A stretch of DNA of 64,000 nt, from assembly GCF_032854445.1 (NCBI RefSeq), contig NC_088296.1:13984706-14048705 (forward strand). Reading direction: 5' to 3'. The position numbers and the translations under genes were made by a program. Of this stretch, positions 24,861-36,600 are shown piece by piece; positions within the stretch are counted from its first letter, which is position 1, and every line of letters starts with the position of its first letter. This DNA comes from Liolophura sinensis (taxonomy: Eukaryota > Mollusca > Polyplacophora > Chitonida > Chitonidae). The notes beneath the pieces were generated by a model. That model had not been told where the DNA came from. It ran no database searches and saw only the letters and a list, made by a program, of their open reading frames with translations.

Positions 24861-26509
24861 ATCAGAGTTTCGAGTGACTTACCGTTTCACTCTAACTCAT
24901 GTGTGTCAGCGTAGTTTTTAATTCTGGGCCCTGATCTACATGCAGGGTCAAATCAGCAGTTTGGTGTGCGCATGACGCACCAGGATCTAAGGGGGATAAC
25001 ATATGTCTCTATATGTTAATTGTAATCCCTTAGCGGTCACATATAATTCAGTAAATTGCTGTATCATGGTGAAAATAGAAACATTAACAAATACACATAA
25101 AAAAAATTAAACTGAGGCATACCTTCTGGGCTTTCGCCAAAGACTTTATTGTATACCCATCCTGGGCATGCGTAGTGGAGCCCACTGAAAACCGCTGTCT
25201 AGCTTTTCTGTAACTCTGATGACTACATGTGCTGGGGACAGATGTTGTCATGTAGTTACAACCAACCTAGCCTACGATCACTATGTGAACGGGCGTCAGG
25301 AGATTTGCAAGGCACCTGGGGAAAAGGTCAAGGTTGTTTTTCTCTGGACACTTCTCCATTTCCACTACTCATTAGCCTCGTGTTTGTCGATTGCATGTCA
25401 AATATTTTATACTAGATTACTAAACTCAGATCGAACACCTAAATAAATATATAAATAAATAAGATGTAGTTTTTGGATAAGCATAGTTTATTCCCATACT
25501 AACAACGTTATCGAGCATTCGGTGTACTCTGCCCATTAACAAGTGCATCGATTTGACTCTACGGCAGTAGTGCACACACTTTGGCGATATATTGATTCTT
25601 AATTAAATTTAAATTTATATCTTAGATATGATTCTTATTCGTCAAACACCATCTGTATATGCGTTACATTTTTTTGGCTTTGATACATTCACCCACTCAC
25701 CTATGAGTAATGGTGTATCGCATTATAAGTATTATGCATGTGACGGGTTTCTCGGGTCACAGACTTCTCTCATCGCCTACATTGGTATAAAGGCCATACA
25801 TGGCCATAATGGTGGGCGAGGAAAGTGATGTGTGATGTATGTATCTGTACCAGCTGAATCCGTGGTGTTTGTGACCCTGAGCACTTGCCTCGCTTTTGTC
25901 GATGAGCGTAATCATTTGCAAAATTCCCACGACGTATGAATATCCTATAACATAATAGCATCGCCTCTCTATGTACATCTATGCAGATTATGCAATGATT
26001 TAAGGGTTATATTTTCCAGCGCGAGGTAGACCTATCACAGCTCCGTCAATGGCATTGCCACTGAGAAAGTACATGTTTACCTGGAGAAAAAAAAAATGAG
26101 TAGTACGTGGATAGTTGGATTCGAACCTAAGATCGGGTTCGTTAAATGAAGCTGATCTTTTGCTTGGTGTTCACCCCTTCATTTCTTTAGGTTAAATTAA
26201 AGCCTCGCGTTCATTCGTGTGTTTTAGTTTGTCCTCAATGAATATATCAATGAATATTAGCATATTTATAGTGATGTCACGGTAAAATCGTATATTAATG
26301 ACACGTGACAACACAACCTGTCACATTGTATTGAAACCATGCTGTCAAGTACTTGACTCATCTGACATCAGTTATTCCGTATCAAAGTCTAGAGAATTGT
26401 AAGAAAAGGGTTTTACGCAGATCGGATTAAAGTTAGCGTAATTAATCCTTGTCACCGATGGATTTCATGCCTTGAGGCTGTTTCCTCTTTATTATTGGGT
26501 GATAATTCT
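24861..26509. other. Intergenic, no gene seen
   Basis: AT-rich. A tRNA-like B box, GTTGGATTCGAACC, lies near 26114 without a convincing A box. No exon was recognised. Confidence 0.4.
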
Positions 26510-26600
26510 GATTTATTGATTTAGCTTGTGTTTCTTGCCGTACTCAAGAATATTTCACTTATACGACTGAGGCCAGCATTATGGTGGGAAGAGCCAGAGG
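26510..26600 (-). mobile_element. SINE 3'-end fragment
   Basis: GCCGTACTCAAGAATATTTC then ACTTATACGACTGAGGCCAG and ATTATGGTGGGA. Only the terminal body of the main SINE is present. Confidence 0.8.
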
Positions 26601-27674
26601 GGTGAGAAGTTCTAATATGTTCTGAAGCTCTTAACACAGGGGTTAAATTACATACTCTTCGGATGTAATTTCCACACAACCGAAAGAGATGTTTCCCTTT
26701 CTCTTCACCAATACGGAGATAATGTCACATACACGAAGTCACACCTCTTAGATATGTCAAAATGTATATTTTTGTCCTTTGTAGAATACCTGTTACATAT
26801 TTCTATAGGCTTGTCATTCTTCCAACATATACCTGTATCTGGGACCTTACGTTGGTCGTGTACAATCTAATAATCTATCGTCCAAAAGCGGCACACACGC
26901 GTATCATTAAGACCAAATATGTAATTGTTAGCGTGGTAATCCAAGTATGACCAGTTCATTCAAGCTGTCTTTCATTTTCACATTTAAAGCACTGTTTCCT
27001 TTCGCCTGACAAAAATAGGTCGCCAGTAGCCGAGTAAGAGGGTCAACTCTCTTCTATACCGTATCAATAGGTTGTATGGCTTTATTGTCCAAACTTGTCC
27101 GTTTTTAACCCCTTTGATCTACACGTAGATATGAAGTTATCGAGTACAACACACCCAACTGGTCACGCTGGGCGGGATGTTATTTATTTACTATGTTGTC
27201 ACGTAGACCCGCCTTAACTCTGCTCAACACGGGAGTAGAGGTCGTCTCCGTGTGAAGTATTCTTCCTAAATTTGACAGTGAGTATAATGTTTTTGGTGTC
27301 GAATAATTCGGGACGGAATGTTCACAAATGGTACACCATTTGGACACTAGTTGAATGTACCGCCTAGATCCTTGCTGCTAACCGATTCCCAATACACAGG
27401 TGCTTCCAAATTTCGTACTTTATACACTTTCTTACTTTGTTGGTAGTTTTTGTGTTGATAAAGGGTTGATTGGCAGAAACGCTGTATGCTAGTGACCCAG
27501 AGAGGGTACTTCTATTATAAATTATAGGCCCATTTTTCTGTATCTTCAATGTTTTTGGCCAGTATCTATACAAATGCAAATATGGTATAGAATAGATGGA
27601 AATTTTGCGTTTTTCTTAAAACCAAATATTTGAACTTCACAATTATTAAGCAGGGCAATTTTATGTAAATATAC
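26601..27674. other. Intergenic, no gene seen
   Basis: AT-rich unique sequence. Nothing was recognised. Confidence 0.4.
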
Positions 27675-27912
27675 TTTATTAATTTGATCAGTGTTTTTCG
27701 CTGTGCGCAAGGGTATTTCACTTATACGATGGCGGTCAGTATTATGGTAGGAGGAAACCGGACAGAGCCCGTGGGAAACTCATCTGCAGGTTGCTGACAG
27801 ATTTTCCCGGGTAAGCTGGAGAAGAAGACAGTATGAGCTTGAATTGAATTCACAGCGACCGCATTGGTGAGAGGCTCCTGGGTCATTGTGCCGCGCTGGC
27901 TAACCATCTCGG
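27675..27912 (-). mobile_element. tRNA-derived SINE, diverged
   Basis: An inverted copy with internal deletions: a body with GTATTTCACTTATACGATGG, the B-box region (AATTGAATTCACAGCGACC) and a partial head ending in GCTAACCATC. It is more diverged than the copy that follows in the opposite orientation 70 bp away. Confidence 0.82.
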
Positions 27913-27983
27913 ACAAATAGACCCTAAGTATGCGCAACTTAAGTTATAAGACATATTCACATTCATGTTTGTGTTGGATTTAA

Positions 27984-28111
27984 GGGCTTCAGTGGCTCAG
28001 TTGGTTAGCGCGCTAGCGCAGCGTAATGACCCAGGAGTCTCTCACCAATGCAGTCGCTGTGAGTTCAAGACCAGCTCATGCTGGCTTCCTCTACAGCTGT
28101 ACGTGCGAAGG
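27984..28111 (+). mobile_element. tRNA-derived SINE head, 3' truncated
   Basis: Intact A box (TGGCTCAGTTGG) and near-intact B box (GAGTTCAAGACC), ending within the body at TGTACGTGCGAAGG. SINEs usually lose their 5' end, so a 3'-truncated copy points to a later deletion or recombination, perhaps with the inverted copy next to it. Confidence 0.85.
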
Positions 28112-29682
28112 AACATTCTATTCTCTAATGTCATTCCTGACCCATATGGTAACCATTGAGGTCATTGGAACAAACACGAGTGTATTTATAATTTACAAAA
28201 AGACGTATTGAAACATTCACCGAAAAGATCTTAAAACGAACGATTTTAATGACGTCATTAGAATGAGAATCACCTCATTATTTTCCAACAGACCGCTTCA
28301 AATTAAAATCCGATGTTTACAGGGATTTTACTCCGCTGTTAAGTACTATAATAAAGTGCTATCTGTTTTCGAAGACAATGTTTTATACTCCTTCACCTGA
28401 TATATACTACATTTTGATGTTCTCTTTTCTTTCCATACAATCGTCTTCTTCTAAGCTATGTGGACTTGCTGTTTGACTAGTGCAAAGGACTAGAAATTTA
28501 TGTCAGTTTTGTGAAAAAAAATGTAACATGAAACGACTATATATGAATTTCAACAAACTGAAAAACGTTCTCATTTTCTTTTTAAAAGAAATCCTATAAA
28601 AGCAATAATACTGTTTGAAAGAAATCTTGGTAGATGAAAAACACGATGGGCTTTGTTAAGTATAAACCTATTACCCTTCGTTAACAGGTTCTCCAGCAGT
28701 CCTTTCACAGTGTGGTATAATACATCGCCCAACCCAAACCACGCATTCCAACTTCCTGATACATAGTAATACACTAAACACATTATAGACTTGTTATAAA
28801 GTTTTCACTTCAATAAAGCAGCATCGTTGTTTGGACAGAAGATGTCCCACCCTTATATACAGGACTTTTGCAATAATCAACGTTATTCACTAGACAAACC
28901 GAGGCTTTCTATAGGTTACATAATTTTGTATGGTTCAAAAACTCCAGTTTTTCGCTCGATGCACAGCTGAAATAAGACACAGTTCTACGTAGAACCCAAA
29001 ACAGGTTTTTTTTTAACATCACCCAGCTTTTGTCGGTCGGTAGTGCCTCGCCGAAATTTTTTCATAAAACACTTTGAAAACTTGTAACCATTGGCGTAAC
29101 TGTAAAGCCCTCGTTGCGTTACAGATGTGTTAAAAGGAACTCGACTAAGTTATCTTGTTGGGGTCCCTTTGCACATTTTATGTTTTTCACACGTTCACAT
29201 TGATCAACCTCACGGCCGAGCACATAGAGATCACTGTTAGAACATTTCAGTATTTTTGAGCAAAGAGAATCAAGTGTAATTTTAGCGGCACATCCTTTTG
29301 TTATTTTGTACATACTTCGTCTTTATCTCGCGTTTAAATACCTTCCTTCCACTGGATAAAATATACTGTACACTTGTTAAGAAAATGGCGTCTGGAATTA
29401 TTAAAAGAGTTTTAATGTCGGACACGTCTTATCACCTAGACACTGTGTATATACAATGGACTGCTGGCTCGTTTATGGTTACAAGAAACCGGAGTGTGCT
29501 TATTTATTCCGGCACTAAAGGATGTCTGGGATCACCATTTAAATGTAATGAATTGGTCATTATAAGGCCAACTTGAGCACAAATCGTAGGGCAACTTTTT
29601 CCGATAATGTTACTACCAGACAGACAGAGAGACGGACAAAAACGCACCTCTTAGATATATCAAGCAAACGATAGTCAAACTG
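28112..29682. other. Intergenic, no gene seen
   Basis: AT-rich. A 92-codon ORF at 29298-29576 has no recognisable domain and no splice or promoter context, so it is not called. Confidence 0.4.
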
Positions 29683-29840
29683 TCACAGTGAACGCGACAC
29701 ATTGCTATTACTGTCACCATGAACACGACACATTGCTATTATTGTCACCATGAACATGAGACATTGCTATTATTGTCATCATGAACATGAGACATTGCTA
29801 TTATTGTCATCATGAACATGAGACATTGCTACTGACACAC
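29683..29840 (+). repeat. 31-bp tandem repeat, about 5 copies
   Basis: Units of the form GTCATCATGAACATGAGACA followed by TTGCTATTATT. The later copies are nearly identical and the first two are more diverged. Confidence 0.88.
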
Positions 29841-30004
29841 GACTCATCTGACTATGACTAATTTTTACAGCTCATGGTCTAGCTGTCTAGGAGAAATGAA
29901 ACGAACAATTTGCCAGTTATGGAAGCGGGCGAACGATGGTACGATGGTACGATGACGGCCCTATCCCGATTCCATAGCCAGTACCTATCACATTGATTTA
30001 TTTA

Positions 30005-30190
30005 ATATCTGATTGTTGCTAAATGCCATGCTGTAGAATTTCACTTATAGGACATCGGCCAGGTTCATTGTTGAAGGAAACCCGATGTTCTCGTTAATTC
30101 ACTGCTCTTTATAATGTATCCGGCAAGCCTGCTGACCTAATACTATGTACGTCCGAACTAGCGACAGCTGGATTCGATCCTGGGACCTCA
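30005..30190 (-). mobile_element. Degraded SINE relative
   Basis: A diverged 3' body (GATTGTTGCTAAATGCCATG, AATTTCACTTATAGGAC, GGCCAGGTTCATTG), then GGCAAGCCTGCTGACC and a B-box-like GCTGGATTCGATCC. It shares its second half with the relic at 24690-24860. Confidence 0.5.
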
Positions 30191-30351
30191 ACTGAAACTT
30201 AACAACCTATCACACTGTAGAAGTGATAATTAGACTGATTAATCCCTATACTTAATTGGGCTGACTTAAAAATAATACAGATCACGTTTGCCGAATACTG
30301 TCCTAATTGAATCATCACTCAATATTTTAGGCTTTTCACTATAATCTTTCT

Positions 30352-30580
30352 CTTTTACCTAATTTTGCTCTAGCCATGATGCCAGGCGCCGAGTAAATTT
30401 GCTACTATCCACGCATTTACGTGAATAGTTAGACTAAAACCCTGACTGAGGTAAACTGACAAGAGGCCGTATGTCACTGGTTACGTGTGACCATTAGCCA
30501 GCTGTCACACTGTCGTCGCTGCTCTGAATTTACTGTCTATGCTGTACGTCTTTAATCATATTTCATTCCAGGTTTTAGTC
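30352..30580 (+). repeat. Dispersed repeat, copy A, just upstream of gene 2
   Basis: Closely related to 61770-61920 plus 62303-62395: shared phrases include CTGACTGAGGTAAACTGACA, AGAGGC, CGGTTACGTGT or TGGTTACGTGT, and CACACTGTCGTCGCTG. It ends only about 35 bp before the gene 2 ATG and may include promoter or 5' UTR sequence. The family is unknown to me. Confidence 0.75.
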
Positions 30581-30614
30581 TGTCACATTTGTAGTACGTG
30601 ATATTTAATTCCAG

Positions 30615-30699
30615 ATGGCCCACCGATCCTTACCAAAGCCTTACCAAACTCTGGCCTTATCAGCATTCCTCGTCGTCTTGATATCAGAGAGTACAGTAG
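30615..30699 (+). CDS. Gene 2 exon 1: start codon and signal peptide
   Basis: ATG at 30615 opens a short basic N-region, a hydrophobic core (LALSAFLVVLIS) and a small-residue end, then donor GTGAGT at 30700, phase 1. An acceptor-like TTAATTCCAG directly precedes the ATG, so an upstream non-coding exon is possible. The exon is only 28 codons; it is called because of its signal-peptide shape and exact phase fit with the EGF exon. Confidence 0.75.
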
Positions 30700-33600
30700 G
30701 TGAGTAATTATCACCCGTAATTAAATTCATTCGCATCGATTAATTAATCAAGTGTTTATTATATAACATTAAAATGGCCGCTCTATGATGACCACTTCTA
30801 GTAAACTTTTCTTTGCTTCAAATTGCTCTAAATTTGACCTAGGAAAGCATGATGCGTTGCGAGTTCAAATCCCATGAATGAGAACCATTTAAGCCCATAA
30901 ATGAACGATGGGGATTCCGTGGCCTCCCTTGCACCGCTGAGACTCGGGAGCCTCTCGCCAATAAGGTCGCTGTGAGCCCAGATCACTCTGGCTTCCGCTC
31001 CGGCAATACATGGTAAAGTCTTCTAGCAGCCTGTGGATGGTCGTGGGTTTCCCCCAGGCTCTGCCCGGTTTCCTCCCACCATAATGCTTGCCGCCGTCGT
31101 ATAAGTGAGATATTTTTGAGTACGGCGTAAAACACCAATCAAATAAGTAAATCAATCAAAAATGAGAAGTTTTTCAGCTTGACGTGAAACAGCGCTCAAT
31201 TATAATTATAAATTAATGATAAATTATAAATATAGTGAATAATACGTGTTAATAACATATCTAGACACAAGGACAGAAGTTCCATTTTCACTGAAACGGT
31301 CATTAGCGGCCATGCTGGATCACTACCAGACATAGTCTGCCTTTTCATTGTATCGCCTGGCTTTAAGCACCGGGCCACGGAGTCTTTGGTGACAGATCCA
31401 ACATGACCTCGATTGCTACAGTATTCAACTATACCATCCAATCCTCATCTGTTACTGCAGTTGTAGTCTGCCATATGATTTAACAGAACACATTAGATTC
31501 TCAATTAGGCAGACCTTAAACGGCATAAATTAAATGTTAAAATTTGGAAATTGAATTTTCATACAGCACGAATATGTCCGATATGTTTATCACAGATTTA
31601 AATTTCTAAGTGATTTATACGAGAACTGCAGATCAAACCCTACTACATGTTGCTGACAGCTACTACACACATCATTTCTTTACATGAAATCATTCACCGA
31701 TATGCAAAGCCCCCGTATATCCGAAGAAAAAATACGGAAATCCACCAGACGAATATTCTCACTTGAGCTCGTGGGTCGACGAAATATTGACAACATCTTG
31801 TCACTAACTGAGCATCTCACTGAGCAGCCATTTACATTGAAGAGATTTTATCTTTAGATCCGGGGTACTCAATCAAATGGTCTTTTTGTCTTGAGCGTTT
31901 GTATACAGAAGTATTAAGAGTGAGGCATATAGTCAAGCTTCCATGGCCATCCATGGCTACATGTTTCAGTGGCGAAGACAAGACGTCATACTCTCAAACT
32001 CCACGCAATAATGGTGATCAGCTCTATCTTCTTTTGAAAAAAAAACGATAACATTTATTTATGTGGTTGTATTATACCTTAGCACAATGCTTTTCTATTA
32101 CGCTTTTCTGGCTTACTGTCCGGTACACTCTTTAAAAAAGCTGATTTTTTTCGAGTTTTTCTTTGACAAGAATACGAAAAAAATGATAACCAGCACCGTG
32201 GAACTGCACTATTCCTAACAAAAACAATGTTGCCTGAAAGAACTAAAAATGTTAGATAGTGAATGAATCAGTTTTTAAATGGCGAGACATTTTCACCACT
32301 GCCCCTTTCCTCATTTGAGCTCATTTTCTTACGTCATTGCATCACGAAATAGATCTGCACCCGCTGTGAACAATAAAATCTCCAAAACAGAGGTGACAAA
32401 ATGTTCAAATAGGGATCGTGTCCATTAGTACGTATTTTGTAAAAGAGTTCCCTGTGTAATGAATGAACGTAAACCCTTCGTGGACAATATTACAGACACA
32501 TTAAAGCCACATTACAGCCATATTACAGCCACATTAAAGTCACATTACCGCCATATTACAGCCACATTACAGCCACATTACAGCCATATTACAGCCACAT
32601 TGAAAAACATAATGCAACATCAGGATTTTTTGTCCAGAACCTCGAACGGTCAAAATTAGAAACTTATGTTAGTACTTTTGTCGATGAAAATATAAGAAAT
32701 TTCTATTTTTCTCGTGACAAGGTACTAAAATCCGTTGTATTTTTTTTTTTTACGCTTTCCATAATTCTGGAAGAGCAAGTACTGAAAAAGTAATTTAAAT
32801 AATCTCATAATAGCTTGCCAAAAGTGAAATACAGCTCTAGCTGCTCCAACCACCTTCCATATAGATTAGATTCCATGGCTTGTCGGGACAGACATCGATT
32901 TTCTGTTCTTTATGAAATCCCTAATTGCGTGTTTACATCGGCTCAAGTCGTGTTCGAATTACAAGTTCAGTCAGTTACTAGAACCGGTTTATGTGCGGAT
33001 ACACGGACTTCCCATCGTCTCACTTTGTATTCGTTTCGCAGGCACCGGTTATCGGTGTATCAACAAACATTTCGTATTTTCTTTTCAATGCGGTATTTAG
33101 CCCAAACCGGGAACCTTTCAGACTATACGGCTACGGTGTGTTTAAATAAAAGCTATGTAAATGTCGGATGTTCTGCATGTATCATTAGAGCAGATGAACG
33201 GATGCTGTTTGTAAATATACATGTATACTGAGTATTACAAAACTCTGTGTAAAGATCACGAATTTGCCAGTATGTACAGACCTGACCAGTAGTGAAAACA
33301 AACGAGCAGATCCTGATGTATAAAAAACGTACATCCAGCATTTCTAATATTATACATGAAAATGGGTATTGAATTTTTCATGTCATTTTTTCTTCTGGCT
33401 CCTGGTTTCTTTAAAATGCAACTACACAACAGGCCTATTTTAAGTGTATAGTTTTTCAAACGCACATCAATACAGCTTCTATATATCTGGCTCATTGCGA
33501 CTGCGATTTTTGGACACAGGCTCGCTGGCAAAGGAAAAGCGTTGAGTGGCGACGCCGAACACATTGTTGTGGATCTTCCTTTCGACCGTATACAATATAT

Positions 33601-36600
33601 GTATCTTTTATTTAAGAAAACATCAAGTTATGAGCGTGACATATTCGGATGGGCGGGAGCTCTTATTCCTTGTGAAAGAAAAATACACGTTCCAACGAAC
33701 ATTTAGCAGGATTATGAGACCGTCTCACTGATGTGGGAAACAAAGTTTAGAAATTTAGTATGGCGTTATGAATCAAGACGCGTGGTTTCCGAATATAGCC
33801 AGACCGGGAATATTTTAGGGCGCACTTTGGTATTTGCCATGGAGTGTGCGATATATTTCTCAGTCACGATCTCACCATTCAAGGCCGATATAAGCGTTTT
33901 GTCCTCACGTGAACAGCTTTATGTTGTCAAACACTGGTCTCGCCCTTGTATCGTGCTGTCCCCCTGTAGCATACATTTCTTTCACAATAGCGGTATTTGT
34001 GATATTTCGAGCGTCTTTGTAAGAGGTGGAATTTCATAACATATATGTGACCCAAATGCTGGCATACTCCTCACAAAGACGTACACCGTAGGTATGTGCA
34101 AAGGGATAATGCACTGAGGTGTATCCTGAGACAGAGAAGGCTTATCCACTGTCTCGGCGTCTTTTTCTAACTCCATTTAAAGATTAGTACAAAATACACC
34201 CGTAATTATTTGACAGCATTGTTTCCTACTTACGCTTTTCTGAATAAAAATGTTCTCTAAAAGCTACCATGTACGAGTAGTGTACAGTATTGTTTGGAAA
34301 CTGACAACACATACGATTTTGATTTATTTTTGTTTTACGTCGTACTCAAGAATATTTCACTTATACGACGGCGGCCAGCATTATGATGGGTGGAAACCCA
34401 GCAGAGCCCGGGGGAAAACCACCACCATCCCGCGTACGGCCGGACAGGAAGCCGGAATGAGCTGGACTTGAGCTCACAGCGACCGCCTTGGTGAGAGACT
34501 CCTGGGTCAGTACGCTGCGCTAGCGCGCTAACCAAATGAGCCACAGAGGCCCCCCACATGATTTTGTGTACTAACAGTGAACGAATTGTGTACTTTTGTG
34601 TTTACAGATTAACAGTGATCAATGTGACTACGAATATATATACCTGAATTTTCTTTCAGGTGTCTATCAACCTTTCAACTGTCGTAGAACGAACGTAATA
34701 TGTATTGGAGGGGTGTGCAATTTGGACGGCAACTGTTCATGCTCGACCGGAAGGGAAGGTCCTGATTGTAGCCTCAGCGCAGGTGCGTCCAGTGTGTGTC
34801 CCACAAGAACTCCCCGCCATGTTAAAAACTGCTGTGAATCGAGGCCTCTCCATCTATATAGTTTAACGTATGTAGCGACCGTTTTATTCTAATAAGTATC
34901 AAGCCAGTTAACAAACTGCATCACGCTCAGAACTTCTTATCCCTGAATTCCCTGGCAGATTCATATCAAAACCTAGATCTGATGTAAAAGTCTTTTGTCC
35001 GTATGTATATTGCCACGGAGACAGTCCAAAGCAGGCGTCCTGGGATGAGGGATGGGGGGTGAGGGGGTGAGAGGGGGGGGGGGGGCGGCCATAGTCTAAC
35101 GCTCATGTTAATGGAGAGTATTAATCTGTTTACCAGTAGCCTGTCAAACGTTGGTGGTTTACCCCAGGACAATCCGAATTTCTTCACCCACAATACTGGA
35201 AAACTCTTGGGCATGGTGTTAAACAATAATCAAACAAAAAAATAAATGTTTTTTTTTCTTCTTTTTAGCCAGTATTAATCCGTCTATGTGTGTTGGACGA
35301 GAATGTTCAAACGGTGGGTCGTGCTATTGGGATGGTAACGTACACAAGTGTTACTGTCCCGCGGGGTATTTCGGTGAGCGCTGTGAAAAAGAAAGAGGTA
35401 TGTATTATAATGATCCTCTGTTTGAATTTGACCCAGTTTGAACTGGTAGAATTATTTTGTCATCTCTCCAGCTCATTAGGCTTTAAGGAGCGTCGCTCTA
35501 ACTCAGAACCACATAACTCTGTCTGTCTGTATCTTTGTGTCTGTGGTATCTCAGAACCACATAACTCTGTGTGTCTGTATCTTTGTGACTGTGATATCTC
35601 AGAACCACATAACTCTGTCTGTCTGTATCTTTGTGACTGTGGTATCTCAGAACCACATAACTCTGTGTGTCTGTATCTTTGTGACTGTGGTATCTCAGAA
35701 CCACATAACTCTGTGTGTCTGTATCTTTGTGACTATGGTATCTCAGAACCACATAACTCTGTGTGTCTGTATCTTTGTGACTATGGTATCTCACAACCAC
35801 ATAACTCTGTGTGTCTGTATCTTTGTGACTATGGTATCTCAGAACCACATAACTCTGTGTGTCTGTATCTTTGTGACTATGGTATCTCAGAACCACATAA
35901 CTCTGTGTGTCTGTATCTTAGTGACTATGGTATCTCAGAATCACATAACTCTGTGTGTCTGTATCTTTGTGACTATGGTATCTCAGAACCACATAACTCT
36001 GTGTGTCTGTATCTTAGTGACTATGGTATCTCAGAACCACATAACTCTGTCTGTATCTTTGTGACTGTGGTATCTCAGAACCACATAACTCTGTGTGTCT
36101 GTATCTTTGTGTCTGTGGTATCTCAGAACCACATAACTCTGTGTGTCTGTATCTTAGTGACTATGGTATCTCAGAACCACATAACTCTGTCTGTCTGTAT
36201 CTTTGTGACTGTGGTATCTCAGAACCACATAACTCTGTGTGTCTGTATCTTTGTGTCTGTGGTATCTCAGAACCACATAACTCTGTGTGTCTGTATCTTT
36301 GTGACTGTGGTATCTCAGAACCACATAACTCTGTGTGTCTGTATCTTTGTGACTGTGGTATCTCAGAACCACATAACTCTGTCTGTCTGTATCTTTGTGA
36401 CTGTGGTATCTCAGAACCACATAACTCTGTCTGTCTGTATCTTTGTGACTGTGGTATCTCAGAACCACATAACTCTGTGTGTCTGTATCTTTGTGACTAT
36501 GGTATCTCAGAACCACATAACTCTGTCTGTCTGTCTGTATCTTTAAGACTGTGGTAGCTCAGAATCACATAACTCTGTCTGTGTGTCTGTATCTTTGTGA

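Larger units (their letters stand above)
30700..34659. other. First intron of gene 2
   Basis: About 4 kb containing two SINE copies and an 11-bp repeat, annotated separately. ORFs at 32815-33231 and 33731-34039 lack domains or splice context. A further EGF exon was looked for and not seen. Confidence 0.5.

Noticed and set aside
27984-28111. A tRNA gene at the intact A and B boxes
   Set aside because: The same head is attached to a common body in at least eight other copies, so it is a SINE head.
29298-29576. 92-codon ORF upstream of the ZP gene
   Set aside because: No domain, promoter or splice evidence. Its length is within chance for AT-rich DNA of this size.
32815-33231. 138-codon ORF in the first intron of the ZP gene
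   Set aside because: No domain, no splice or start context, and a shorter ORF overlaps it in another frame.
35290-36546. A 418-codon ORF at the start of the satellite that overlaps the EGF2 exon
   Set aside because: It is in a different frame from the EGF2 exon. The EGF2 frame itself stops shortly after the donor. The ORF is explained by the 48-bp unit being a multiple of three without stops.
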